DNA from: Lewinella sp041392765
GTDB taxonomy: Bacteria; Bacteroidota; Bacteroidia; Chitinophagales; Saprospiraceae
Direction of reading: 5' to 3'
DNA length: 64,000 nucleotides
NCBI GenBank assembly: GCA_041392765.1
Contig: JAWKLL010000003.1
Location: 62,001-126,000 of the forward strand
The translations under genes and the position numbers were made by a program. Positions 28,278 through 38,210 of this stretch are shown one piece after another. Positions within the stretch are counted from its first letter, which is position 1. Each line of letters begins with the position of its first letter. Below the pieces are notes generated by a model. That model was not told the DNA's origin, did no database searches, and worked only from the letters and a program-made list of their open reading frames with translations.

Positions 28278-28877
28278 ATGATACGCAAAATCACCATCTT
28301 ATTTATTAGCTGCTTTGTGGCATTGGCAGCCATTGCTCAAACGCAAACCTTCACGGGGATGCTCGTAGGAGGCTTTAATATGTCACAGATAGATGGAGAC
28401 CGGCTACACGGCTTCAACAAACTCGGTTTGCACGCGGGGGTAGGTGTCGATACTCGATTGTCGGAGCGTTGGAGTTTGGGTCTTGAACTGCTCTTTAGCC
28501 AACAAGGCGCCAGCATGGTGCCCCGAGATGACATCTCCTCCACCTATGACAAAATCAAACTAAACTTCGTAGAAGCCCCCTTGATGATTCATTTCCGCGA
28601 TTGGAAGATGCAAGCATCGGCGGGTGTCAGTTACGGGCGTTTAGTAAATTACGAAGTCATCAACGACGTAGGCAGCGATGTGTCTGACTTAGAAAATTAC
28701 CGAACCGATATTCCTTCCATCTTATTTGGAGGCACTTATTTTTTTCATGAAAAATGGGGGCTAAACGTACGCTGGTCTAAATATTTAGTCAGCTTAAAAA
28801 AAGACAAGGACGAAAATTCCGACCCTGTGAACTTCCACGGGCGCACCATCGCGGTCAGGATGTTCTATTTGCTTTAA
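28278..28877 (+). CDS. PorT-like outer-membrane beta-barrel protein
   Basis: Signal peptide MIRKITILFISCFVALAAIA, then a 180-residue barrel of the OMP_b-brl_2/PorT-like type. It has alternating amphipathic strands such as FTGMLVGGFNMSQIDGD, LGLHAGVGVDTRLSERWSLG and WGLNVRWSKYLVSL, ending in an aromatic-rich IAVRMFYLL, as usual for Omp85-inserted barrels. It is intact at 199 residues and is followed 48 nt later by a lipoprotein gene, probably in the same transcript. PorT itself belongs to the T9SS, but this family is broad and no specific role can be claimed. Confidence 0.75.
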   Translation: MIRKITILFISCFVALAAIAQTQTFTGMLVGGFNMSQIDGDRLHGFNKLGLHAGVGVDTRLSERWSLGLELLFSQQGASMVPRDDISSTYDKIKLNFVEAPLMIHFRDWKMQASAGVSYGRLVNYEVINDVGSDVSDLENYRTDIPSILFGGTYFFHEKWGLNVRWSKYLVSLKKDKDENSDPVNFHGRTIAVRMFYLL

Positions 28878-28925
28878 TTCAGTTACTTTTTTACATACTA
28901 TTCATTACTTGATAAAACCAATTCC

Positions 28926-29447
28926 ATGAGAGTCTTACTATACTCCTTCCTTTTTTTCATGAGCGGTTCGCTGCTACAATGTCAGCCAACTACTAAGCCA
29001 ACAGCTGCCGATGAGAGCCAATCAACCGCTTCCCCCACCACTACACAGGCGCAGGCCGCCACACCCGTAGCTACATCCCCCTACCCTAGCATCAGCGAAG
29101 AAAAGATGCGGTACTTGTACGAAAAATGCGACTATGTAGATTATGTTTTTTTCCACACCAACTTCTCCATGAGTCAAAACCAGCAGGGAGCGATTCGCGC
29201 CACCTTATCAGGCATTTCCACTACACCTGCTCAGGTATTTCCTGAATGTAAGCCTATTGGCAGAGTGTTTTTTCAGGAACAAGGCCAAGATATTGGCCAA
29301 GCTGACCTCTTCTTTGGTGGCAACTGCCTATATTACCTCTTTTTGGAAAACGACCAATACGCCTACGGCAACCAACTAACCCAAGAAGGTGTAGCTTTCT
29401 ACCAAAAGATTTTTGCACAAGTCACCACACAGCCCGGAGGGCAATAA
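28926..29447 (+). CDS. Lipoprotein of unknown function
   Basis: Signal MRVLLYSFLFFMSGSLL with lipobox LLQC, then a Thr/Ala/Pro-rich linker of about 45 residues and a globular domain starting YPSISEEKMRYLYEKCDYVD. The domain contains three further cysteines (KCDYVD, ECKPIG, GNCLYY), suggesting a disulfide. Intact at 173 residues. I do not recognise a family. It is downstream of the beta-barrel gene in the same direction. Confidence 0.65.
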   Translation: MRVLLYSFLFFMSGSLLQCQPTTKPTAADESQSTASPTTTQAQAATPVATSPYPSISEEKMRYLYEKCDYVDYVFFHTNFSMSQNQQGAIRATLSGISTTPAQVFPECKPIGRVFFQEQGQDIGQADLFFGGNCLYYLFLENDQYAYGNQLTQEGVAFYQKIFAQVTTQPGGQ

Positions 29448-29473
29448 GAGCGAATCGAGTCATTCCTCAAATA

Positions 29474-29565
29474 AGAGTATGTTTTGAAATTTAATTGGGT
29501 ATTATTGTTAGTTTTGAAAGCAAGACAAAATATTCCAAAATTCTTCCTACTTTTCAAGGATTCGC
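29474..29565. repeat. Left half of repeat family A, joined to a transposase remnant
   Basis: Starts with the family terminal repeat AGAGTATGTTTTGAAATTT and matches 1476-1567 almost base for base to CTTTTCAAGGATTC, then diverges. The right half and right terminal repeat are absent; transposase-derived sequence follows directly. Confidence 0.75.
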
Positions 29566-29600
29566 TTCGCGTCTACTTCGTGGTGGCTTCGCGTTTACAA

Positions 29601-30114
29601 CACCACCGTGCTTGACATGGACTGGCATATAGATACTTCCAAAGACAAGGCCAGCACCGACGGCCTTGGCCGATACTTCCTGCGCACGAGTTTGGAGATG
29701 AAGGACGAGTCTCTTGTCTGGGACGTGTACAATACCATCCGTGAAATAGAGAACACCTTCCGGACGCTCAAAACAAACCTCGACTTGCGGCCCATCTATC
29801 ATAAAAATGATGACTCCACGGTGGGTGCACCTTTACCTCGGCCTGTTGGCCTACTGGTTAGTCAACACCACTAGATGCCAGCTCAAAGCCAACGGCATTC
29901 ACTCCTGCTGGAAAGAAATGATCAGAATAGGCAGCACCCAAAAGGTAATCACCACAGTCGGCTACAACAAGGCCGACCAAGAAATCTCCGTCAGAAAGTG
30001 CTCGGAGGCCTTAGCTATCATGCACAGCCCTTTACCAAAATAAAATCTGTAGTACACAAACAGAAACTCCGAAAGCCCGACGCCCCTGTGTTTGCACGCA
30101 TTCCGTCGGGGTGA
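29601..30114 (+). mobile_element. Remnant of an IS1634/IS4-superfamily transposase
   Basis: Only the C-terminal part remains. DWHIDTSKDKASTDGLGRYF and then DVYNTIREIENTFRTLKTNL (containing the conserved Glu of the DDE triad in EIENTFR) and DLRPIYHKNDDST are in one frame. After a shift near 29820, HLYLGLLAYWLVNTTRCQLK and TVGYNKADQEISVRKCSEAL follow in another, with a stop at 30114. The N-terminal two-thirds, with the first two catalytic Asp residues, is missing, so the element is dead. Its left side abuts the half copy of repeat family A. Confidence 0.8.
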
Positions 30115-30235
30115 AACGCAATGTGGGTTAAGTCAAAAGCAGCTTGGCAATCCCAAAAGGCTCTATTCAAACAACTGTTTTTATCGTTAATGTAAAACGA
30201 GCAGTCGTGGAAGAGGAAAGCCCATAAATGTTGCT
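30115..30235. other. Short intergenic region after the transposase remnant
   Basis: No gene, promoter motif or clear terminator. It separates the remnant from the 3' end of the giant ATPase gene. Confidence 0.4.
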
Positions 30236-33200
30236 TTACTCTATTTTCGTCTTGCTGCCTTTCTCTAATGCCTGCCGAATGCCCTCTAATCCTTCTTGGA
30301 AAGCATTGAGTTGTGCTAATAATTGCTGCATATTGTCGCCGCGTGCTGCGAAACGGTTGTTTTTTCGGAAGGTCTCTCGAATCTCATGCCAACGAGCCTC
30401 CTCTGAGTCGTTTTGAAGCCCCAATAGTGCTTTTAACTTCAGAAAGTTAGCTTCCGCATCTGCTGTTAGTGTCTGTACCTCCCCTTCGTAATGAGCGAGT
30501 ATCATGGTATTCAGCTCTGCTGCATTCATGACAGCCGATACTTTCTCTGCCATTTTATTCATATTCCGATAGGAGCCTTGGAGTTTGAACGGGGGTTCTG
30601 TTCGGTAATCATCTGACATGGCCGCCGATGCGATATAGGCTTTGTTGACATTTAAGACCACATCGCGCACGTGCAACAATTTGGTGAGTACGTTGAGATA
30701 CTCTCGCAGCTCTTCCGTCGTGTAAGTGCCCTCTAATTGCAACTCATCTGTGCGGGCGGTTTCCACGCCTGTAATCATTCGCAACACATCCTCTCTCCTT
30801 CTCGTAGCTAACGGCGCTAACACAGGATTGGATGTCAGTGCATTTTCGATATAACTCAACTTAAACGCCTTATCCTTATCTCCTATAATATCGCCCAAGT
30901 TGTAAATATCCGCTCGATTCGCCAACATATCCGGCACCTGAAACCTTGTACCTTGTTCTGTATAAGGGTTGCCCGCCATGACAACAGCTACTCTGCGCCC
31001 CCGTAGGTCATACGTGCGGGAACGCCCGTTATAGACACCTTCTATTTTGCGTTGCGCATCGCAAAGCGAGATAAATTTTTGAAGAAACTCCGGGTGGCAA
31101 TGCTGAATATCATCTACATACAGCATGATATTATCTCCCATTTCTAAAGCTAAATTCAGTTTCTCCAACTCCTTACGTGCCGCCATCGACGTAGCGTCAT
31201 GAGGTGCTAATGAGGTTACTGAGTGGCCAATGGCAGGCCCATTTACCTTTACAAATATCAAACCCAGGCGTTGCGCAATATATTCCATGAGGGTAGTTTT
31301 TCCATACCCTGGCGGAGAAATTAATAAAAGAAGCCCCATCCTGTCCGTACGGGTTTGATCCCCTACTGTACCGATTTGTTTGGCTAAATTATCCCCAATG
31401 ATAGGTAGATAGACTTGGTCGATCAATTGGTTGCGCACAAAAGAGGTAAGCACTTTGGGGGTAAACTCGTTCAATTGCAATTCTTCGCGGAGGGTCTGCG
31501 TCAGTGCTCTTTTACGGGCGGTAAACTCCTCGAAAAGCGGCATACTAACGGCTGCAAAATGCTGCATCTGCTGCATAAACGCATGATAGTCCACAAAGTA
31601 AGTACCGTGGTTTATCACTTTGTGATCCCCCCTCATATTGGGAATCGTTGCGGTCATCGCAACCGCTATGGTATGGCAATCTGCTTGCCGCATGGCTGCC
31701 ATCTCATCCGCCGATACCGATGAATTGCCGTCTTGCTGCATTTCCAGCCATGCCATCACCCATTTACGGGTTAGCAAGTATTGTTGGCGAGGTTGCTCCT
31801 CCAGCCATTTCAATGATTCGATGAACCGAGGCCATGCTTTTTGCTTTTTGAGATGAGTTTCAAAAGACTTCCATTGCTCGGCGGCCTGTTGGCTGATGAC
31901 AAAACGACCATCGTGCGCCATCACTTCAAACAGATAGTCTGCGGCCTCTGCTGCCAAATAATCGGGGAACAGCCCTTCCGCCGCTGCAAATTGCTTTAAT
32001 GACGTTAGCAACTGTGCCTTTATATAACCAAACTCACTTGTAGCTGGAAAAACCTTCAACACCTCTCCTGCGCTCTTTAACGCTTGTACCAAGCTGTTCT
32101 TTTGCGTAGCTTCCGCAAAACGATTCCACCAAACCATCGCCATGGCACGCACGAGCGGCGCGTAAACCAACCCACCCGCTTGCTCGCGAACCTGCAACAA
32201 CCACGACAAGATATGAGTGGCATCCTCATCGTGAATCCCTTTGGTATAACCTTCTGTGTAACGAGTGGCTGCCGCCTGCTGCACCAAAGGCAATAGTGCC
32301 GACGCTTCATGCGGCCATTGTGCCGAACGCGCCTGATCTAACAGGCTATAAGCCAGATAAGCCGCTCTATATACCTCATCATTCTCGGACACCAATTGCT
32401 GCTTCCATACGCTTCGGCTACCGTATAAAACTTCGTCCTCGATGGGTTGGTAAAAATGAGTACCCGTGAGGTGATAGACCAATTCATCCTCATCATGGAC
32501 AACCGTTAATTCAAGCGGCTGATTATTGACTGAAAACCGGTGCCGCCCCAACTGTATCACATTATCACCCGATACAAAGAGGTCTTTTCTGTCTCGCAAA
32601 GCACGCACCGCATCCTCCTGAATCGTCTTGAGTTGCGTTTGGATACGGTCGGCCTTGTTGCTGTCTTCCAAGGCGTACAACTGCCTGATGATATCCCGCA
32701 CTTTATCCACCATCAAATCAGAGGCAAAAAAAGCATTGATTTCATCCAGCTCACTAAATCGGGAAGTACGGTTTTCTATGCCTTTAAAGATGCGTTCTGC
32801 CGCTTTAAAAAGTGCTGCGGTACGGTTGTTCCTTGCCTCTATCAGCTGATTGCGGCGGCTTTCCAAGGTAGTCAAAATGGCTTCCCTTTTTTCCGCCAAT
32901 TCAATAGCAAAATCCTCTACATCAGCAAATTTGCTATCCAACTCCTCCAACTGAACCATGATCTTGGTCAAGAACTCATCACAGCGTTCAGGCGAATCTG
33001 CCAGATCCAAGTAATTGAGGAAACTCTGGTCGAGGAGTTTTAGCTGAGCGCCAAACTCCGCTGCGGATTCATTATTGCGGAAAGTTTTAGCTTTTTGCCG
33101 AATCACCGCTTTGTGCTGGTTCAGGTGCGTAAACAAGGCTGAAATCGCATCAATGATACGGGTGGTGTGGGTTGCATCTTCAATCTTTAGATTTCCCACC

Positions 33201-35083
33201 ATGTCCACCAATAACTCCAATTGTTTGCCGATCTCATCAAAAGCAGTTTCCAAAGCTACCGCTTGCGCTGCCGTGGATAGCCCCTCGATTAGGTCGGCCT
33301 GTTGTGCGATCTGAAGCTCGTAGGGGTTCAGGGCATCGTCGTTGAGTAAAAACTGCACGCAATTGGCGGCCAATTTTTCATACGCCTGCTGGGCCGATGC
33401 TTCTAACTGGGTAATTTGCTGTTCGTCGGTAAAAGGTAGTTCGCGCAGGGAAAGCAATTGCCCCCTGAGCGTACGCAGTGCCGCCAGCTTTGCCACGAAG
33501 GTATCGATATGATCAAAACGCTCTCGTTGCAGACTATCGAAAAGCTTGGTTGCTTGCGCGGCAGTATCTTCTAATAGTTTTCGCGTTTGCTTGGCTGTAC
33601 GGCTTTTCTTATCAAATTCTTCAATGGCCGTTGTGGCCGTTGCCTTTAGCGGTTTCAGTGCCAGCGATAAATTGAAGGTGCGCTCATCTGCAATCCAATA
33701 GTAAGCATCCAATACCGCCGTGGTGCGCTGAACGAGGTCGTCGTAGAGATTGGCATAAGAGTCATCCTTAGCGCAAAGCGTCAGTATCTCCTGACATTCC
33801 GCCATGGCGCGCACAATTTCTTGGTTGCCAATTTTGTACAAATAATTGTCTTTCTGTACTTCGGGGACAATCACTTCCTTGGCGAAAGGTGTTTGCCAAA
33901 TCTGCATGACGTGATGCTTGACGGGTTCTTGCTCGGCTCGGAAGTAACATAATTCACCGCCTGGAAACAATGTAAACCCATTGCACACCACCGGCGTTGC
34001 CACTTGTTGCTGGATGATATTGTATGGCAACAGCACACAAAGCCCCGTCATACGGTTGTAAAAAACAAAGAGGTGATCTTCGCCATTAGGTGCACTGATG
34101 CGCCCTCTAAATAGTGGAGCATCTATGGTTTTATCGAAAAGCTTGTATTCCCCTGTTTGTAAATAAAACCCGTTGGCAAAGACGATTCCTTGGCCTTCTG
34201 GCAACAAAATACCAGATTGTGCAAGCGTGTCCACCCGTTGCACTTGCTGGATTTTCTCATTGAAAACAAAATACCGCGATTCTTCCTGATAAGGTTTGAT
34301 GCGTAGCAAAATAAGATTCCCCAGATCAGCATAGGCGAATTCAGCGTCATCAAGCGTCTGATCGTGGTATTCCACTGGTTCGCTGTAAATACCATGCCCC
34401 TCTGTGGTATTATCTTCTACCTTGATGGTGAGGTCGCCGCCTATGGTTTCAACAAAAACACGCTCAAGAATAGATACATGAGGGTGTCGCCCATGGCGTT
34501 GGTCGTCACGGGTGGCCATTCTCCAACGAAATTCGTATTGTTCGGGGAAGCGCACCTCTTGGTCGGAGCGGTTATCGACATACCTCAGCCCATCATCCGT
34601 CACCAACCATTTAAAAGCCTTGAAGTCAGCGGTTTTAGTGTTCAAATGAAAAACCATGTACAAATAGCGCCCTTGCCGGGTAAAACGGGCAAAAAAGGCA
34701 TCTTTGTAGTAACGATATAGATTTTGAAAATCGGTTAGAAACTTTTCATCTTGCAGTATGTCGAGATTGGTTTCTTTGAACCGCTGGTTTTCAAAAACAT
34801 AGCCGCTAAATACGTCTTTCAACTGAATGCCTGCTCTCAACCCAACGTGGACGTTATACCCAAAGATACAAGTATCGCCTATGGCCACTATATCTCTTGC
34901 TAAGCAGTAGTTGCTGGTGTGGATACGGTCGTTGGCAATAAGGTCAGTTTCTACCGCGCCAAAAACGTCTTTCCTTGCCGTATTGAGCTTGCTGAGGCGC
35001 AGGGCAAGATCTTCCGCTTGTTGGTTGAGGCGGGTTCGTAGGATGTCGTAGGTGCTGGTATCCAAATTTATGTTACTACTCAT
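30236..35083 (-). CDS. Giant MoxR-like AAA+ ATPase (DNA-repair-ATPase-type annotation), last gene of flotillin cassette
   Basis: A 1,615-residue cytosolic protein read without a break. ATG 35083 (MSSNINLDTSTYDILRTRLN) is preferred over 35125. Residues 1-450 are beta-rich with repeated strand pairs, as in a propeller. About 480-850 are long coiled-coil helices (ATTAIEEFDKKSRTAKQTRK onward). About 850-1230 are helical. The AAA+ module is at about 1250-1480, with Walker A SPPGYGKTTLMEYIAQ, Walker B IMLYVDDIQHCHPEF, sensor 1 VAVVMAGNPYTEQG and the Arg-finger region MLANRADIYNLGDI; these resemble MoxR-type ATPases. A helical tail follows. It lies 122 nt after the flotillin gene. Homologues are often called DNA repair ATPase, without evidence known to me. 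I infer a remodelling ATPase working at flotillin-organised membrane. Confidence 0.8.
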   Translation of the reverse strand: MSSNINLDTSTYDILRTRLNQQAEDLALRLSKLNTARKDVFGAVETDLIANDRIHTSNYCLARDIVAIGDTCIFGYNVHVGLRAGIQLKDVFSGYVFENQRFKETNLDILQDEKFLTDFQNLYRYYKDAFFARFTRQGRYLYMVFHLNTKTADFKAFKWLVTDDGLRYVDNRSDQEVRFPEQYEFRWRMATRDDQRHGRHPHVSILERVFVETIGGDLTIKVEDNTTEGHGIYSEPVEYHDQTLDDAEFAYADLGNLILLRIKPYQEESRYFVFNEKIQQVQRVDTLAQSGILLPEGQGIVFANGFYLQTGEYKLFDKTIDAPLFRGRISAPNGEDHLFVFYNRMTGLCVLLPYNIIQQQVATPVVCNGFTLFPGGELCYFRAEQEPVKHHVMQIWQTPFAKEVIVPEVQKDNYLYKIGNQEIVRAMAECQEILTLCAKDDSYANLYDDLVQRTTAVLDAYYWIADERTFNLSLALKPLKATATTAIEEFDKKSRTAKQTRKLLEDTAAQATKLFDSLQRERFDHIDTFVAKLAALRTLRGQLLSLRELPFTDEQQITQLEASAQQAYEKLAANCVQFLLNDDALNPYELQIAQQADLIEGLSTAAQAVALETAFDEIGKQLELLVDMVGNLKIEDATHTTRIIDAISALFTHLNQHKAVIRQKAKTFRNNESAAEFGAQLKLLDQSFLNYLDLADSPERCDEFLTKIMVQLEELDSKFADVEDFAIELAEKREAILTTLESRRNQLIEARNNRTAALFKAAERIFKGIENRTSRFSELDEINAFFASDLMVDKVRDIIRQLYALEDSNKADRIQTQLKTIQEDAVRALRDRKDLFVSGDNVIQLGRHRFSVNNQPLELTVVHDEDELVYHLTGTHFYQPIEDEVLYGSRSVWKQQLVSENDEVYRAAYLAYSLLDQARSAQWPHEASALLPLVQQAAATRYTEGYTKGIHDEDATHILSWLLQVREQAGGLVYAPLVRAMAMVWWNRFAEATQKNSLVQALKSAGEVLKVFPATSEFGYIKAQLLTSLKQFAAAEGLFPDYLAAEAADYLFEVMAHDGRFVISQQAAEQWKSFETHLKKQKAWPRFIESLKWLEEQPRQQYLLTRKWVMAWLEMQQDGNSSVSADEMAAMRQADCHTIAVAMTATIPNMRGDHKVINHGTYFVDYHAFMQQMQHFAAVSMPLFEEFTARKRALTQTLREELQLNEFTPKVLTSFVRNQLIDQVYLPIIGDNLAKQIGTVGDQTRTDRMGLLLLISPPGYGKTTLMEYIAQRLGLIFVKVNGPAIGHSVTSLAPHDATSMAARKELEKLNLALEMGDNIMLYVDDIQHCHPEFLQKFISLCDAQRKIEGVYNGRSRTYDLRGRRVAVVMAGNPYTEQGTRFQVPDMLANRADIYNLGDIIGDKDKAFKLSYIENALTSNPVLAPLATRRREDVLRMITGVETARTDELQLEGTYTTEELREYLNVLTKLLHVRDVVLNVNKAYIASAAMSDDYRTEPPFKLQGSYRNMNKMAEKVSAVMNAAELNTMILAHYEGEVQTLTADAEANFLKLKALLGLQNDSEEARWHEIRETFRKNNRFAARGDNMQQLLAQLNAFQEGLEGIRQALEKGSKTKIE

Positions 35084-35204
35084 GGTTGTCTTTTTTGGCT
35101 TTAGTCTCACATGGCTTTTGCCCAATAAACCCGCATAGGAGTTGTGTGTTCGGGTGCGAGAAGCACCCGAACTTTGTAGTATAAACGCAACATTGACGTT
35201 CCGC

Positions 35205-37322
35205 TTACAGTAGTTGGTTGATTTCAGTATCTCCGATGCCTAAGGCTTTTACCTTATCAGAAAGCATAGCCACTAAAGGCTTGTCTGATTCTGATAATTG
35301 GGCATTGAGCCGAAGGAGGAGTGCCGTCAAAGTCAGGTTTTTGATAGTATCCGTGGTCATCCCAGCTTTGGCTATCAGGTGCATGAGTTGGCTCAGCAAG
35401 CCATCGCCGCCAGCGGAGCTCAACAACCCTTGGCTGAGTTGGCTCAGATGGGAAGAGTTATTGATGAACCCGTCTAAAGACTTGCCTCTGTTCACAGAGT
35501 TGAGAATGCTGTTGACAAACTGCATTTCACCACCGATAATGTCAATATTGGCGTGCTTCATGGCTTCGGCCAACACAACGGATTGCGCTTGGGCGACCTC
35601 TTTTTGCACGTTGATGCCAGCTAATTCCACTTCTTTTTCCTTTTCCAGGCGGAGTTTGAATTCCTCGTGCTCCTTTCCTACACCGTCGAGCTGCTTCATG
35701 GCGTTGGCTTTTTGCTCTACGCCGCGCGCTTCGGCTACCAAACGGAGTTCCAAGACCCTGGCTTCCACTTCGCCTTTTTGGTCGATGACTTCGGCTTCCA
35801 TAGCACCTTGCTTCTTGAGGGCATCTGCTTTGGCATGGATACCGGCAGCTTCTGCCAATGCCAGTTTTTCCATGACGATGGCTTCTGCTTTTCCTTCCAG
35901 TTCGCGGGCATGTGCCTTGGCTTCGATAACCTTGGCTTCGGATAAACCAATGGTGGCTTCTTCGGCGGCCTTCGCTTCCGCTTTTATTTTACGGGCTTCC
36001 GCTTCCTTCTCGGCAGCTTGCTTGCTGGCTTCTGCTTCGATAATGAGCTTTTCGGCCTCTATGGCCGCTGCGAGTTTCTGCGCCTCGGCAGTCTTTTGGT
36101 GTTCAATTACCGTGGACTCCCCTTTGGCTTGGCTTTCAATAATCGTCTTTTGCTTGAGGCGGTCGGCTTCTGCCAAAACGCGGGTGTCCTTGATGCGCTC
36201 CTCCTCCTCTACTACCCGCTTTTCAACCATGATGCGGTCGCGGATAACATCTTGTATGCTTTTCTTCTCTTCTTCTACGGCGCGTTGCTTCTCGATTTCT
36301 GCCAGGGTGACAATCTTTTCCCGCTCTGTCACCTCCAACAAACGGTCTTTTTCAACACGCTCTTGCTCTACGGCTTCGGTACGCTCCTTATTTTTGGAAG
36401 CGACAATCACCTGACGCATCCGGTTTTCTTCTGCAATCTGGAGTTCCTCTTCGGTTTTGATGCGCACCAGTTCTGCACGAAGGCGTTCTTCTTCGCGAAT
36501 CTTTACAATTTCGGCTTCCTCGCGGGATTTGATGTTGGCAATCTCCCTCCTTTGCCGCTCTTCTTTTTCTGCCAATTGCCGCTCATACTCCAAGATAGCT
36601 TCCCGCGCTTCAACGTCTTGCTCCTTGATGGTTTTCTCCTCTTCCCTGCGTATGAAATTGGCTTTGACCTTTTGTACGGCAGTCAGTTCCGCAATCTTCT
36701 TGATACCTTCGGCATCGAGGATGTTGCTTTGCTTGAGATAGGAGATATCGGTTTGTTCCAAGTAGTCGATACTCACGTCGTCGAGTTTGTAGCCATTGAG
36801 GTATTCGCCAATTGTGTTTTGAATTTCAAGGTTGAATTTCTCACGATTGTCGTACAGTTCTACGAAGTCGAAGCGTTTGCCAACGGTTTTGATGGCTTCG
36901 GAGAATTTGGCTTCAAAAAGCTCCCGCAAGGTGTTGGGGTCGGAGGCACGCTGGCAACCGATGTTTTGAGCTACTTTCTGGATGTCTTTGGCATCTTTGT
37001 TGATGCGGACGAAGAACACTACTTTGATGTCTGCGCGGATGTTGTCTTTGCAGATAAGGCCGTCTTCGCGCATGCGGCCAATTTCGATCGTCTTGACCGA
37101 CAAATCCATTTCTTCATACATCTGGATGCCGGGGATGACCATGAGGCCGTTCTCAAAAGCGACGCGGGTACCTCCTACACCCGTGGTAATGATGGCCTTG
37201 CCCTGTGGTACTTTGCGGTACCAACTGATGAACATGGCGAGCAGCCCAAAGAAAATGAGGGCGCTGATAGCGAAAATGATGATTCCCAGGTTTCCTGCCA
37301 GGGATGTTTGCAATAGTATCAT
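35205..37322 (-). CDS. Flotillin / YqiK-like SPFH-band 7 protein
   Basis: A membrane-scaffold protein of 705 residues, intact. One N-terminal membrane helix (LGIIIFAISALIFFGLLAMF, about residues 12-31) is followed by the SPFH/band-7 domain (KVPQGKAIITTGVGGTRVAF, GLICKDNIRADIKVVFFVRI). A charged coiled coil then runs from about 215 to 600, rich in Glu/Ala/Lys repeats (REEERLRAELVRIKTEEELQ), as in flotillins. The C-terminus is hydrophobic, with VNSILNSVNRGKSLDGFINN. It lies downstream of a YqiJ-like gene, the same order as yqiJ-yqiK in E. coli, and upstream of the giant ATPase. Long ORFs on the other strand here are codon-pattern shadows. Confidence 0.93.
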   Translation of the reverse strand: MILLQTSLAGNLGIIIFAISALIFFGLLAMFISWYRKVPQGKAIITTGVGGTRVAFENGLMVIPGIQMYEEMDLSVKTIEIGRMREDGLICKDNIRADIKVVFFVRINKDAKDIQKVAQNIGCQRASDPNTLRELFEAKFSEAIKTVGKRFDFVELYDNREKFNLEIQNTIGEYLNGYKLDDVSIDYLEQTDISYLKQSNILDAEGIKKIAELTAVQKVKANFIRREEEKTIKEQDVEAREAILEYERQLAEKEERQRREIANIKSREEAEIVKIREEERLRAELVRIKTEEELQIAEENRMRQVIVASKNKERTEAVEQERVEKDRLLEVTEREKIVTLAEIEKQRAVEEEKKSIQDVIRDRIMVEKRVVEEEERIKDTRVLAEADRLKQKTIIESQAKGESTVIEHQKTAEAQKLAAAIEAEKLIIEAEASKQAAEKEAEARKIKAEAKAAEEATIGLSEAKVIEAKAHARELEGKAEAIVMEKLALAEAAGIHAKADALKKQGAMEAEVIDQKGEVEARVLELRLVAEARGVEQKANAMKQLDGVGKEHEEFKLRLEKEKEVELAGINVQKEVAQAQSVVLAEAMKHANIDIIGGEMQFVNSILNSVNRGKSLDGFINNSSHLSQLSQGLLSSAGGDGLLSQLMHLIAKAGMTTDTIKNLTLTALLLRLNAQLSESDKPLVAMLSDKVKALGIGDTEINQLL

Positions 37323-37522
37323 AATATAAGGGTTTAATACGAATATGTAAATTTCAATAAACTTGTTCTACAACAATGCTGCTTGATGGCATTGGATAGA
37401 AGCTTGCCACACAGCCGCCGGGACGGCGGAAGGACAAAGGATGGTAGCGGGTGCCGAACCGGTTAGGGAGGCTACGAGCGGACAGCCTGGCCCCGGCTCT
37501 GCCGGGGTGGCCCATAATCATA
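37323..37522. other. GC-rich spacer with hairpins inside the flotillin cassette
   Basis: A 200 nt gap between the YqiJ-like and flotillin genes. It has two GC-rich hairpins, AGCCGCC-GGGA-CGGCGG (near 37411) and GGCCCCGGC-TCT-GCCGGGGTGGCC (near 37488). The composition is unlike the neighbouring genes and resembles the interior of repeat family B. It could be an inserted element or an RNA processing or attenuation site. Confidence 0.45.
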
Positions 37523-38152
37523 TTATTCAAGAGGTTCAACCAACCAGTAACGTTCATCGTCGGTGTGTCCTATGATGATGACTTCTTGACCGGGTTGAAG
37601 CTGAATATCCTTGTTGGCTACTTTGATATGGACGAGCAACTCGTCGCCTGCGTGCCAAAGCCCTGCCTGGCCGAAGTGAGTATCAGAAGGGGGCAGCTTG
37701 ACTTTGCAGACCTTGCCCATGTATTCGACGGCTGCAACGGCTGTATTGGTAGCCGCAAATAATGGCAACAGGCGGAAGCTGACCAACTTGGCGATGATAA
37801 ACGACACCAATACGATAGGCCCTGCCATGAGAACAGCAAACCCATAGTGGTAATGCCCCCAATAGTGATTGGAAAGGATAGACAGCGCCCAAGATGCCAG
37901 CACCACTAAGGACATGATGAGCATGAAAGGGAGGCGGTCGAAATGAAAAAAATGGAGGGCAGCCGCGAACCAGCTACCACCTCCTGCATGGGAGGCAGCA
38001 TCGGTATCGGTATCCCCATCGATATCAAGGTCGAAAGCGTCCATCTCTAACGCGCCGAGGATTACGGTGATCCAATATAATAACACCACAGCCAGCAACA
38101 GCGAAAAAGGGATGTTGAGGGGGTGCAGTGCTATATTAAATAGTTCTTTCAT
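37523..38152 (-). CDS. YqiJ/NfeD-like membrane protein with C-terminal OB-fold
   Basis: 209 residues, intact. Membrane segments are at about 15-35 (PFSLLLAVVLLYWITVILGA), 74-95 (LPFMLIMSLVVLASWALSIL) and 103-126 (YGFAVLMAGPIVLVSFIIAK). Between the first two lies an Asp-rich loop, DAFDLDIDGDTDTDA. The C-terminal 70 residues (EYMGKVCKVKLPPSDTHFGQ, LLVHIKVANKDIQLQPGQEV) look like the OB-fold of YqiJ/NfeD proteins, which pair with SPFH proteins. It is second in the cassette, 58 nt after the small first gene and 200 nt before the flotillin. Confidence 0.85.
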   Translation of the reverse strand: MKELFNIALHPLNIPFSLLLAVVLLYWITVILGALEMDAFDLDIDGDTDTDAASHAGGGSWFAAALHFFHFDRLPFMLIMSLVVLASWALSILSNHYWGHYHYGFAVLMAGPIVLVSFIIAKLVSFRLLPLFAATNTAVAAVEYMGKVCKVKLPPSDTHFGQAGLWHAGDELLVHIKVANKDIQLQPGQEVIIIGHTDDERYWLVEPLE

Positions 38153-38210
38153 GTTTGGTTCGTTTTGTTGTGTGTCTCACTTTGGGGTCGGAGCCTCTTG
38201 TAAATAGGAA

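Noticed and set aside
36018..37316. Long plus-strand ORFs (432 and 398 codons) opposite the flotillin gene
   Set aside because: They mirror the highly biased Glu/Ala/Lys codons of the coiled coil; the translations are Phe/Leu- or Ser-rich and resemble no protein, while the minus strand is a clear flotillin.
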